A DNA stretch of 61,964 nucleotides from Eubacteriaceae bacterium (lineage in GTDB: Bacteria > Bacillota > Clostridia > Eubacteriales > Eubacteriaceae), in the NCBI GenBank assembly GCA_017405085.1, contig JAFRBB010000010.1, positions 1-61,964 of the forward strand, given 5' to 3'. Under the pieces are notes generated by a model. It did not search any database. It saw nothing but the letters and a program-made list of their open reading frames with translations, and had not been told where the DNA came from. The position numbers and the translations under genes are program-made. Positions 33,693 to 41,622 of this stretch are shown here, piece after piece (within the stretch, counting starts at the first letter, position 1; the number at the start of each line of letters is the position of its first letter).

Positions 33693-34373
33693 ATGAAAAT
33701 CATCCGACAATCCACTATACTATTTTTTGCCTGTGTTCTATTGTTATTCGTAACGGGATGCGCAAACAACGCAGATAAAAACTCAGCGCCATCGGCAACG
33801 CCTGCACAGGAAAACACCAAAACCAAAGGTGCTCAAAAGGGAGAAGGAGAGACTCTTGTTGTCTTCTTTTCAAGAGCCGGCGAGCAATACACGGTGGGCG
33901 TGATCGACAAAGGCAACACTGCCATTGTTGCTCAAATGATCGCTGAGGAAACCGGTGCCAATATTTTTGAGCTAGTCCCCGCTGACGATCGTTATCCCGA
34001 ATCCTATGACAAGCTGACCGAAGTGGCGAGGCAAGAACAAAACGAGAAGGCGCGTCCTGCTTATCGGGGAGAAACACCGGATTTATCCAAGGTCAAAACC
34101 GTTTTTATCGGCGCTCCGGTTTGGTGGGGAGATTGGCCGATGATCTGCTATACTTTCTTTGAAAAAAACAAAGACGCATTGGCCGGTAAAACGTTGATCC
34201 CATTTTCAACCCATGAAGGTTCCGGTTTATCCGGCTTTGATAGTAAACTGTCCGAAGCTTGCCCCGCGAGCAATGTGGGTGAGGGCCTGGCTATTCGGGG
34301 GAGCACCGCCCAAAACAACCGTGATGATGCGCGCGCGTCAGTCAAAGATTGGCTTACCCGGTTGGGTTATTAA
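33693..34373 (+). CDS. Lipoprotein-anchored flavodoxin
   Basis: At 226 residues: signal peptide with lipobox VTGC (Cys about 23), a Lys/Gln/Thr-rich spacer (25-53), then a flavodoxin domain with VVFFSRAGEQYTVG at about 57-70, APVWWGDWP and STHEGSGLSGFDSK. It should be attached to the outer face of the membrane, where it could take part in extracytoplasmic electron transfer. ATG 33693 follows AAAGGGAGACTTGA; a TTG at 33687 is the alternative. Gap to the SDR gene is 15 bases. Confidence 0.88.
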   Translation: MKIIRQSTILFFACVLLLFVTGCANNADKNSAPSATPAQENTKTKGAQKGEGETLVVFFSRAGEQYTVGVIDKGNTAIVAQMIAEETGANIFELVPADDRYPESYDKLTEVARQEQNEKARPAYRGETPDLSKVKTVFIGAPVWWGDWPMICYTFFEKNKDALAGKTLIPFSTHEGSGLSGFDSKLSEACPASNVGEGLAIRGSTAQNNRDDARASVKDWLTRLGY

Positions 34374-34428
34374 AATAAATGGTCTGCCTTGTTACGATTC
34401 ACGAAAAGAGAGGAAAAGCAGGTTAAAC

Positions 34429-35064
34429 ATGAAAGTTTTATTGATAAACGGGAGCCCTCATCAAAACGGCTGCGTCTTTACGGCGCTGTCGGAAGTCGCT
34501 TCAACATTAAATGACGAGGGCATTGCCACGGATTTTTATTGGATTGGCAAAGAATCAATTGGCGGATGCGTCGGATGCGGTCAATGCGCGAGAAACCGAA
34601 AATGTGTCTTTGATGACCAAGTCAACGCGTTTACGGATCTGGCGAAGTCATATGACGGATTTGTCTTTGGATCACCCGTTTATTATGCCGGAATGAACGG
34701 AAGTTTGATGAGCTTAATGGACAGGGTGTTTTTTTCCGCTTCAGCTCAGGAACCACATCCTTTCCGTTATAAGCCGGCAGCAGCAGTTGTTTCCGCCAGA
34801 CGATCAGGCACCACATCAGCGCTTGATCAGATGAATAAATACTTTTTTCACCAGCAAATGACAATCGTCACTTCCAGATATTGGAATATGGTTCATGGCA
34901 ACACGCCGGAGGATGTCCGTCAAGACCATGAAGGCCTTCAAATCATGCGCGTTTTGGGAAGAAATATGGCTTGGATGCTCAAACTGATAGAAGCCGGTGA
35001 ACAAACAGGCGTGGCATATCCTAAACAGGAAGACAGTCGGATTTCCACAAATTTCATCCGCTAA
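34429..35064 (+). CDS. NAD(P)H-dependent FMN reductase / iron-sulfur flavoprotein-like
   Basis: At 211 residues, flavodoxin fold. The FMN loop is LLINGSPHQNGCVFTAL (4-20). Cys47-x2-Cys50-x2-Cys53-x5-Cys59 (GGCVGCGQCARNRKC) matches the compact cysteine motif of archaeal-type iron-sulfur flavoproteins, and FGSPVYYAGMNGSLMSLMDR is the flavin-stacking segment. Whether a 4Fe-4S cluster is bound is not settled, as many clostridial relatives have the same cysteines. ATG 34429 is chosen from the family N-terminus with AGAGGAAAAGCAGG upstream. Confidence 0.88.
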   Translation: MKVLLINGSPHQNGCVFTALSEVASTLNDEGIATDFYWIGKESIGGCVGCGQCARNRKCVFDDQVNAFTDLAKSYDGFVFGSPVYYAGMNGSLMSLMDRVFFSASAQEPHPFRYKPAAAVVSARRSGTTSALDQMNKYFFHQQMTIVTSRYWNMVHGNTPEDVRQDHEGLQIMRVLGRNMAWMLKLIEAGEQTGVAYPKQEDSRISTNFIR

Positions 35065-35171
35065 TCAAACCAAAGCAAACCCTCCCGCGCTGCCTTGAAT
35101 TTTTTATGATTCTGGTATATAATGACTGTATTAATAAGACTAAACGCGTCACACGCGGACGGGAGAACGTT

Positions 35172-36794
35172 ATGATTCAATTTTTTGTGGACAATCCGCT
35201 TTTTGTCATCCTCATTTGCCTGGGATTCGGCTATTTGTTCGGCAAGATCAACCTCGGCCCCTTTCCCAACAACGCCACCCTCGGCACCCTCTATGCTGCG
35301 ATCATCATGAACATCATCATCACCAGCAGCGGCGCCCAATTTGCCGGCGGTCAGGTCGCCGTGATGAAGACGCTCTTCTTCGCGTTTTTCACCTTTGTTC
35401 TGGGCTATGAAGCCGGTCCGGTTTTCAAAAATTCCATCAAAACCTCCGGCATCATGTCCAGCTTGAAACTGGTCGGGCTTTCATTGTTTTATTGCGCTTG
35501 CGTTCTGGCCTGCGGTTTTATATTGTGCAAAATCTTCGGATTTTCCCCGGCCAAAGCCACCGGTTTTCTGGCCGGCTCCCAAACCCAGTCCACCATTTTA
35601 AACAGCGAAAGCGATGTTGTCGCCTACGCCATCACCTATATTTTGGCGATTTTGGGTCTGATCATCTTTGTTCAGGATGGCGCTCCTGCCATCACCAAGG
35701 TGCATTTGGCTCAATCGGTCATTGACAAAGTCGGCGGCGCGCTGTCCTCTGGCAAATCCAAATCATCGGATTCCCTCAAAGTCAATGTTCAAATCAGAGC
35801 CTACCGCATCGACGAACCATCGGACTACATTGGACGCACCGTCAGCGAGCTGACGTCCGGTTATCATGGAAAACTCCACATTGAAGGGGTGTACCGCGGC
35901 GAACAATCCCTTGAGGTCAAACCGGATCTGACGATTGAGGCCTTAGATATTGTCATCCTGGCCGGCCGTGTTAAAGATATTAACGATTTCAACCAAAACA
36001 AGTTGGCGGAAATAACCGACGATAAATATTTATCCCTTGAAATCACAAAAACTGAGGTTGTCATCGCGGTGGAAAAAGCCGATGGCCTGATGGAACGATT
36101 CGCCGAATACGGCGTCATCGTCAACAGCGTCAAGCGAAATGGCCGAAGAATCTCGATTCCCGACGAGATAATTGAAGAAGATGTCTTGACCTTGACCGGC
36201 AGACCCAAAGCCATCGAAACCTGTATCGAAGACATCGGCTTTATCAAAAACGTCGGAGAAAGTTCAGATATTCCTGTGCTCGTGCTGTCGATTGCCCTAG
36301 CCATCGTGCTCGGGGTTATTCAAATTCCCGGACTTGGTATTTCTCTGGGATCGGGATGTTGCGCGTTGATTGTCGGCATGATTGTCGGCTGTTCCTTTGA
36401 ATCCTTTCCCATTATCGGGCAGATGTCCGCCGGTGCCAGATGGATTTTAAGAGGGCTGGGCCTCAACCTGTTCATCGCTGCCACAGCCCTAGAACGGCCG
36501 TTAAGTCTCGCGGCCATTTTCACCTTCGACAACATCTACATTGTCATCGCGGGGCTCGTCTGCATTTTCCTGCCCGCGGCTCTGGCCGTGGCCTTCGGCT
36601 GGTTTGTGCTCAAGATTCCCGCCGCCGATTTGTACGGTGGCATATGCGGATGCGCCACATCGACCCCGGCCCTCAACTCACTGACCGAAAAGACCGGAAG
36701 CACCATCTTCACGGTGGGCTACGCCCCGGCTTTCGTCACCAGCAACATTTGTCTGACATTGGTGGGAACCATTCTGTTGTCCCTACTGAAATAA
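35172..36794 (+). CDS. AspT/YidE/YbjL-type transporter with two RCK_C domains
   Basis: At 540 residues. Two homologous membrane halves (about 1-190 and 380-540) flank two cytosolic RCK_C/TrkA-C domains (about 205-285 and 295-375). This is the architecture of the aspartate:alanine exchanger family. Membrane motifs include GFLAGSQTQSTILN and GGICGCATSTPALNSL, the repeated substrate loops. Substrate could be aspartate/alanine or another organic acid; it is not resolved. ATG 35172 is chosen as the family N-terminus. The gene appears to stand alone and ends in a terminator. Confidence 0.88.
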   Translation: MIQFFVDNPLFVILICLGFGYLFGKINLGPFPNNATLGTLYAAIIMNIIITSSGAQFAGGQVAVMKTLFFAFFTFVLGYEAGPVFKNSIKTSGIMSSLKLVGLSLFYCACVLACGFILCKIFGFSPAKATGFLAGSQTQSTILNSESDVVAYAITYILAILGLIIFVQDGAPAITKVHLAQSVIDKVGGALSSGKSKSSDSLKVNVQIRAYRIDEPSDYIGRTVSELTSGYHGKLHIEGVYRGEQSLEVKPDLTIEALDIVILAGRVKDINDFNQNKLAEITDDKYLSLEITKTEVVIAVEKADGLMERFAEYGVIVNSVKRNGRRISIPDEIIEEDVLTLTGRPKAIETCIEDIGFIKNVGESSDIPVLVLSIALAIVLGVIQIPGLGISLGSGCCALIVGMIVGCSFESFPIIGQMSAGARWILRGLGLNLFIAATALERPLSLAAIFTFDNIYIVIAGLVCIFLPAALAVAFGWFVLKIPAADLYGGICGCATSTPALNSLTEKTGSTIFTVGYAPAFVTSNICLTLVGTILLSLLK

Positions 36795-36805
36795 ACAGCG
36801 AACAA

Positions 36806-36852
36806 GGCTACCTTTCAAAGCAGGATGACCGGCTTAGCAGGGTAGCTTTTTC
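36806..36852 (+). terminator. Terminator after the AspT-like transporter
   Basis: GGCTACC and GGGTAGC arms with a long loop, followed by TTTTTCC. Confidence 0.6.
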
Positions 36853-36915
36853 CATCATCAGGAACCAATGGAAAAAAACAATGGTTGATTCATGATAATA
36901 TGAAAGGAAAAAAAC

Positions 36916-37701
36916 ATGAGAAACAAACAAATCAACAATCAGACAAAGCGGATCCCGATGCTTTGTCTGGCCGTTCTCCTTTTGGCTGTGTTTTTATCCG
37001 GATGCGCGAATAGCGCAGCACCTAGCGGAAAGCCATCGGTCTCCACCGCTGCCGACGGCACCAAAATCTCAACGGATTCTTCGGATTTTGTATTGCTCAC
37101 CGATGTGGTGCCCGACGCCATTTTGGAAATTCGCTACTACTCCACCTATAACTTCGTGGGAGAACGCATTGACGGCTACGAAGAACCCCTGGCCTTTTTA
37201 ACCAAAGACGCCGCGAAAGCCTTAAAAGAAGTCAGCGATGATCTGAAAGCCAAGGGCTATCGCCTTAAAATTTACGATGCTTACAGGCCGCAACGGGCCG
37301 TCAATCATTTTGTCAAGTGGGCCAAAGACAAGAATGACACACGCATGAAATCCTATTTCTATCCCGAGCTTGAAAAAGACGTGCTTTTCCCCCAGGAATA
37401 CATCATGGAACATTCCGGTCACAGCCGGGGAAGCACCGTTGACCTGACCCTCTTTGACATGAAGACGGAAAAAGAAGTGGATATGGGCGGCACCTTCGAC
37501 TACTTTGGCGAACAGAGTCATCCCGATTATAAGGGAATTACCGAACAGCAATACAAAAATCGCATGATTTTGCGAGACGCCATGCTCGCCCATGGCTTTA
37601 AACCCTTGTCTTCGGAATGGTGGCATTTCACCTTGGAGAAAGAGCCCTATCCTGACACTTATTTCGATTTTCCCATCAACAAAGATTCCCTGAAAAAATA
37701 A
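36916..37701 (+). CDS. D-Ala-D-Ala dipeptidase-like (VanX-type) lipoprotein
   Basis: At 261 residues: lipobox LSGC with Cys30, a spacer, then a peptidase M15D (VanX/DdpX) domain. The zinc site is complete: His169 and Asp176 in HSGHSRGSTVDLTL, His237 in EWWHFTL with the catalytic base Glu234; YDAYRPQ supplies Arg124. Being exported and lipid-anchored it probably trims cell-wall peptides rather than acting as the cytosolic VanX of glycopeptide resistance; no vanHA-type genes are near. GAAAGGAAAAAAAC precedes the ATG. Confidence 0.9.
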   Translation: MRNKQINNQTKRIPMLCLAVLLLAVFLSGCANSAAPSGKPSVSTAADGTKISTDSSDFVLLTDVVPDAILEIRYYSTYNFVGERIDGYEEPLAFLTKDAAKALKEVSDDLKAKGYRLKIYDAYRPQRAVNHFVKWAKDKNDTRMKSYFYPELEKDVLFPQEYIMEHSGHSRGSTVDLTLFDMKTEKEVDMGGTFDYFGEQSHPDYKGITEQQYKNRMILRDAMLAHGFKPLSSEWWHFTLEKEPYPDTYFDFPINKDSLKK

Positions 37702-37710
37702 ATCAACCAT

Positions 37711-37743
37711 GGCCATCGGTCACAGCGCTGATGGCCCTTTTCA
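37711..37743 (+). terminator. Terminator after the VanX-like gene
   Basis: GGCCATC / GATGGCC stem with a 12-base loop, followed by CTTTTCATTTT. Confidence 0.7.
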
Positions 37744-37838
37744 TTTTGACGCGGACATGGCTTTTTAAAATCGGTGATGACGGCTTTTCCGTCCCATCGG
37801 TTTATGGTATGATAAAACAAAAAAGATGGGGGAAAAAG

Positions 37839-38468
37839 ATGCACTATACCGAACTCAATTTATCCGAATTTACCGAAACCCTGGCCAGCAAATCACCGGT
37901 TCCCGGCGGAGGCGGCGCATCGGCTCTGGCAGGCGCCGTGGGGATGGCCCTGGGCAACATGGTCGCGAGCCTGACCTTAAACAGTCCAAAATATCAAGAC
38001 GTCCACGGTGAAATCAAAACTCTGCTGCGGGAAGGCGAAGCCCTGCGCGTCCATTTGCTTTCGCTGATCGATGAAGACGCCAACGTCTTTGCGCCCCTGG
38101 CCGAAGCCTACAAAATGCCGAAGGCAACCGAAGCTGAACAAGCCCTCAAGGACAAGGTGATGGAAAGCTGTCTGACGGACTGCTGCGAGGTGCCCCTGGC
38201 CATCATGAAGGATATCGCGAGAGCCGTCGCCCTCATCGAACGCTATGCCGCAATCGGCTCGGCCATGGCCCTCTCCGATGCCGGCGCCGGGGCTATTGTC
38301 TGTCAGGGGGCGCTTAAAGCGGCGTCACTCAACATCACCATCAACACCGCCGCCATGAAAGACCGAAAGGCCGCCAAAGCCTTCGATGAGGCGTCCCAAA
38401 AAATCCTTGACGAATGGGTTCCCCGGGCCGAAGCGGTATGGGAAACAGTCAGAGCACGCCTGTCATGA
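37839..38468 (+). CDS. fchA: Formiminotetrahydrofolate cyclodeaminase / methenyl-THF cyclohydrolase family
   Basis: At 209 residues, all-helical, matching the FTCD-C/FchA family. The N-terminal signature SPVPGGGGASALAGAVG (about 19-35) is diagnostic. FchA proteins in anaerobes convert methenyl-THF to formyl-THF or deaminate formimino-THF. A folD variant lacking the cyclohydrolase lysine lies two genes downstream, which makes the cyclohydrolase role likely here. ATG 37839 is chosen for GGGGGAAAAAG; longer open frame upstream crosses the previous terminator. Confidence 0.9.
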   Translation: MHYTELNLSEFTETLASKSPVPGGGGASALAGAVGMALGNMVASLTLNSPKYQDVHGEIKTLLREGEALRVHLLSLIDEDANVFAPLAEAYKMPKATEAEQALKDKVMESCLTDCCEVPLAIMKDIARAVALIERYAAIGSAMALSDAGAGAIVCQGALKAASLNITINTAAMKDRKAAKAFDEASQKILDEWVPRAEAVWETVRARLS

Positions 38469-38503
38469 CCGGCGAGGGGAGAAGATTTGAGGAGATCATA
38501 ACC

Positions 38504-39268
38504 ATGAGTCTATATGACACAGCGGTAGCTCTTTGGCAAAATCGACAGATCCAAAATGACGCGGAGCTCGCCGAAGCGCTTAGCGCATACAGCGTTAACT
38601 TTGCCTACCATTCCGGAAAAATCGAAAATCCGAAAATCACCTATAACGATACCCGGGAAATCTTCGAGCATGACGGTGTCACAGCCTACACGGGAGATCT
38701 GCGCACGTTGTTTGAAATTAGAAACGAAAGAGATACCAATGAATTCCTACTTGCCGCTTTTAATGATAAAAAAAAGATAGACGAGAAACTTATCAAAACA
38801 TTTCATTATCGCCTAACACAAAACACATACGATAGCAGACGATGGCGGCTTGGTGAGCGCCCGGGAGAATATAAAAAACATGATTTTGTGACAGGTAGGG
38901 GAGAAATCGGTGCCTCCGCAGAGGATGTTTCCGAAGAAATGGCAGAATTACTTGAGGAAATGCGGGATTTCCCGTCGGATCAAGTTCTAATAGCTGCGGC
39001 GTATTTTCATGCCAAATTTGAGAATATTCATCCCTTTGCCGACGGCAACGGCAGGACAGGGCGCGTGGTCATGAACTATCTATTATTGCTTTATAACCAT
39101 CCGCCGATCATCATCCACCAAGAGGACCGAAAAGACTATTATCACGCCCTGGAATGCTGGGATGAACGACAGGAACTTACCCCTTTGATTGATTTTTTGA
39201 AGCATCAAACCGTCAAGACTTGGGAAAAACAGATCAAACGCGCGAGTGAAAGACAAAATCCTGACTGA
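38504..39268 (+). CDS. Fic-domain AMP-transferase-like protein
   Basis: At 254 residues. The Fic active-site motif HPFADGNGRTGR spans His176-Arg187 and is complete. Fic enzymes usually transfer AMP to a protein hydroxyl. An N-terminal inhibitory motif S-x3-E-N is visible as SGKIEN (Ser37-Glu41-Asn42), so it looks like a class II, self-inhibited Fic protein. No separate antitoxin gene is adjacent. It sits between fchA and folD with short gaps (35 and 97 bases). TTGAGGAGATCATAACC precedes the ATG. Confidence 0.92.
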   Translation: MSLYDTAVALWQNRQIQNDAELAEALSAYSVNFAYHSGKIENPKITYNDTREIFEHDGVTAYTGDLRTLFEIRNERDTNEFLLAAFNDKKKIDEKLIKTFHYRLTQNTYDSRRWRLGERPGEYKKHDFVTGRGEIGASAEDVSEEMAELLEEMRDFPSDQVLIAAAYFHAKFENIHPFADGNGRTGRVVMNYLLLLYNHPPIIIHQEDRKDYYHALECWDERQELTPLIDFLKHQTVKTWEKQIKRASERQNPD

Positions 39269-39365
39269 AAACACCGACCCCAGAACAGTGACACGTTCAA
39301 AAAGCCAAAGCATCAACAAAAACCAAGAGATAGAAAACAGAACAATCCCATCCAAGGAGAAAACT

Positions 39366-40220
39366 ATGGCGAAAATCCTAAAAGGCAAACCGGTGGCCGA
39401 GGCCATCGACCAAAAAACCGCCGAGGCGGTAGGCCGTCTAGGCCAAAAGGGGATCACCCCCAAAGCGGCCCTCATCCGCGTCGGAGAACGGCCCGATGAC
39501 AAAGCCTATGAATCCGGCATCATGAGGCATTGCGAAAACCTGTCCGTCGCCGTCGACCCCGTGCATTTGCCCGAAACCATCACCCAAACCCAACTCATCG
39601 ATGTCATCAAACACATCAACACCGACAACACAATCCACGGCTGTCTCATTTTCAAACCGTTGCCGAAACACATCGACGAAGACCGGGTCGCCGCGGCCTT
39701 GGACCCCAAAAAAGACATTGACGGTATGACCCCTGGGGCCCTGGCCGGGGTCTTTCTCGACAGACCCGTCGGCTGTCCGCCCTGCACCGCTCAGGCGTGC
39801 ATGGACATCCTGGATTATTATCATATCCCCACCGACGGCAAAAAAGCCGTCGTCCTCGGCAGAAGCCCGGTCATCGGCAAACCCGTGGCGATGATGCTCT
39901 TAAAAGCCCAGGCAACGGTGACCATTTGCCACAGCCATACCCAAAACATTGCGGACATCGCCAAAGACGCCGACATTCTCATCGCCGCCGTCGGCAGGGG
40001 TCATTTTGTCGGTGCTGATTTCACCCGGGAAGGGCAAACCGTCCTCGATGTGGGCATCAATTTTGACGACGCGGGCAATATGATCGGCGATGTCGATTTT
40101 GAAGCCGTCAGAGAGGTCACCTCGGCCGTTACACCGGTTCCCGGCGGTATCGGCACCGTCACCACAGCGGTCCTCGTTCATCACGTGGTGATGTGCGCGG
40201 CAGCCGGTTTGCCGTCATAA
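39366..40220 (+). CDS. folD: Methylene-THF dehydrogenase (FolD family, cyclohydrolase lysine missing)
   Basis: At 284 residues. The Rossmann motif VVLGRSPVIGKP, CHSHT and PVPGGIGTVTTA are standard FolD. In bifunctional FolD the folate site has YVxxK with a catalytic Lys (Lys56 in E. coli) and VQLPLP. Here these read YESGI (Tyr48, Ile52 in the Lys place) and FKPLP. Loss of that Lys abolishes cyclohydrolase activity in studied enzymes, so this protein is probably a dehydrogenase only, consistent with FchA nearby. Similar variants occur in other clostridia, to my knowledge. CCAAGGAGAAAACT precedes ATG 39366. Confidence 0.92.
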   Translation: MAKILKGKPVAEAIDQKTAEAVGRLGQKGITPKAALIRVGERPDDKAYESGIMRHCENLSVAVDPVHLPETITQTQLIDVIKHINTDNTIHGCLIFKPLPKHIDEDRVAAALDPKKDIDGMTPGALAGVFLDRPVGCPPCTAQACMDILDYYHIPTDGKKAVVLGRSPVIGKPVAMMLLKAQATVTICHSHTQNIADIAKDADILIAAVGRGHFVGADFTREGQTVLDVGINFDDAGNMIGDVDFEAVREVTSAVTPVPGGIGTVTTAVLVHHVVMCAAAGLPS

Positions 40221-40261
40221 AGATTGCACATCCCAAAATCCATCAAAAATATCCCGCTCAT

Positions 40262-40606
40262 CGACAGAAAAACCGAACATTAAGGATAAAAAAGCGAACA
40301 TTGGCAGTGAAAAACCGCACATTGAGGGTGAAAAAGCGAACATTGAGAAGCAAAAGCCGATCATTCAAAAAATATTTACAACTAAAACCGCTTCCCATGT
40401 CGGCAAACTATTGACGGCATTCGGCAATCTAAAGAATCTTTGGCAGAACCGATGTTCAAAAAACCTTGGACTGAAACCGACCAGATGCACCGTGATTCTT
40501 AAAAGACATGGCCGAAAAAGGGCTCATCGAGCCCGCCGTCGGATTCGGAAAAGGAAGATACAGATTTAAGCCTTTGGACAATCGAACAGACAAACAACCG
40601 GATTGA
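40262..40606 (+). pseudogene. Decayed C-terminal fragment of a winged-helix regulator-like protein
   Basis: From 40270 a frame encodes five heptads (KPNIKDK, KANIGSE, KPHIEGE, KANIEKQ, KPIIQKI; 21-base period), then TKTASHVGKLLTAFGNL. The similarity continues only by changing frame: IFGRTDVQKTL (around 40428-40462), GLKPTRCTVILK (40472-40507) and MAEKGLIEPAVGFGKGRYRF (from 40508), ending at TGA 40606. Joined together this is the C-terminal helical repeat and winged-helix end found in AlbA_2-type ATP-binding or Fic-associated proteins. At least two frameshifts and loss of the N-terminus make it a remnant. Confidence 0.7.
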
Positions 40607-40701
40607 CGGCCATATCCCCGAAAAATTCAGATAAAAGACCATCACGATCCATCCCTTTTAATCAACCATCAACCAATAAGACGAGGAGACGCGCACAAAA
40701 T

Positions 40702-41607
40702 ATGATGACAGAAGATTACATCGTACACGCGACCGCGGCAAACGCCAGCCTCAGAGCCTTTGCCATTCGGTCCAATCAATTGACGGAAACAGCCAGAAAC
40801 AAACACCGCACATCCCCCGTGGCGACGGCGGCCCTTGGACGCTTGTTAAGCGCCGGAGCCATGATGGGCGCCATGATGAAAGGGGAGAACGATGTCCTCA
40901 CCCTTCAAATCAAAGGCGACGGTCCCATCGGCGGATTGACGGTCACGGCGGACAGCCGTGGTCATGTCAAAGGTTACGTCCAAAACCCCGCGGTGGATTT
41001 ACCCTTAAATCCCTGGGGAAAACTCGACGTTGGCGGCGCGGTGGGCTCAGGCACCTTAAGCGTGATTCGCGATTTGGGCCTCAAAGAGCCCTATACCGGG
41101 GTATGCGAACTCATCAGCGGTGAAATCGGCGATGATCTGGCCTACTACTTTAACGTCTCGGAGCAGACGCCCTCAGCGGTCGGTCTCGGCGTGCTGGTCG
41201 GCAAAGCATTAAATGTCGAGCAAGCCGGCGGTTTCATCATCCAAGTGATGCCGGACGCTCCGGAAGATGTGGTCAGCGCCCTCGAACATCGCTTAAAAGC
41301 CGTCACATCCATCACCGCGCTCATGGCCGAAGGCCGCGCCCCTGAGGACATCCTTTCCATTCTCCTCGGCGATATGGACATGACCGTGACCCAAAAAACA
41401 GACGTCCGCTTTCATTGCGATTGCTCAAAAACCAAAATGGCCAAGGCCCTCATCGTCGTCGGCGCGAAAGAACTGGGCGCCATGATCGACGAAGGCAAAC
41501 CCGTTGAGGTCAAATGCCATTTTTGCAATACAACCCACACCTTTTCCGTCGAGGAACTCAAAGCCTTGAAAGTCAAAGCCCTCTCACACATCAATATCAT
41601 CGATTAA
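40702..41607 (+). CDS. hslO: Redox-regulated chaperone Hsp33
   Basis: At 301 residues, Hsp33 of normal length. The C-terminal zinc centre is CDC (in FHCDCSKT) and CHFC (in KCHFCNTTH), the CxC-x(27-32)-CxxC redox switch. Core motifs include RTSPVATAALGRLLSA and GSGTLSVIRDLGLKEPYTG. The chaperone is activated by oxidation and heat. GACGAGGAGACG is about 10 bases before ATG 40702; a second ATG follows at 40705. First gene of a run continuing into the mutase-ArsC fusion and LOG genes. Confidence 0.95.
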   Translation: MMTEDYIVHATAANASLRAFAIRSNQLTETARNKHRTSPVATAALGRLLSAGAMMGAMMKGENDVLTLQIKGDGPIGGLTVTADSRGHVKGYVQNPAVDLPLNPWGKLDVGGAVGSGTLSVIRDLGLKEPYTGVCELISGEIGDDLAYYFNVSEQTPSAVGLGVLVGKALNVEQAGGFIIQVMPDAPEDVVSALEHRLKAVTSITALMAEGRAPEDILSILLGDMDMTVTQKTDVRFHCDCSKTKMAKALIVVGAKELGAMIDEGKPVEVKCHFCNTTHTFSVEELKALKVKALSHINIID

Positions 41608-41622
41608 CCGGAGATAAAACCC

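Noticed and set aside
36916..37701. Glycopeptide-resistance gene
   Set aside because: The VanX-like protein is exported as a lipoprotein and no vanH, vanA or vanRS-type genes are adjacent.
40270..40375. Possible CRISPR or minisatellite from 21-base repeats
   Set aside because: Units are contiguous without spacers, vary between copies, and translate as heptads of a known helical C-terminal region.
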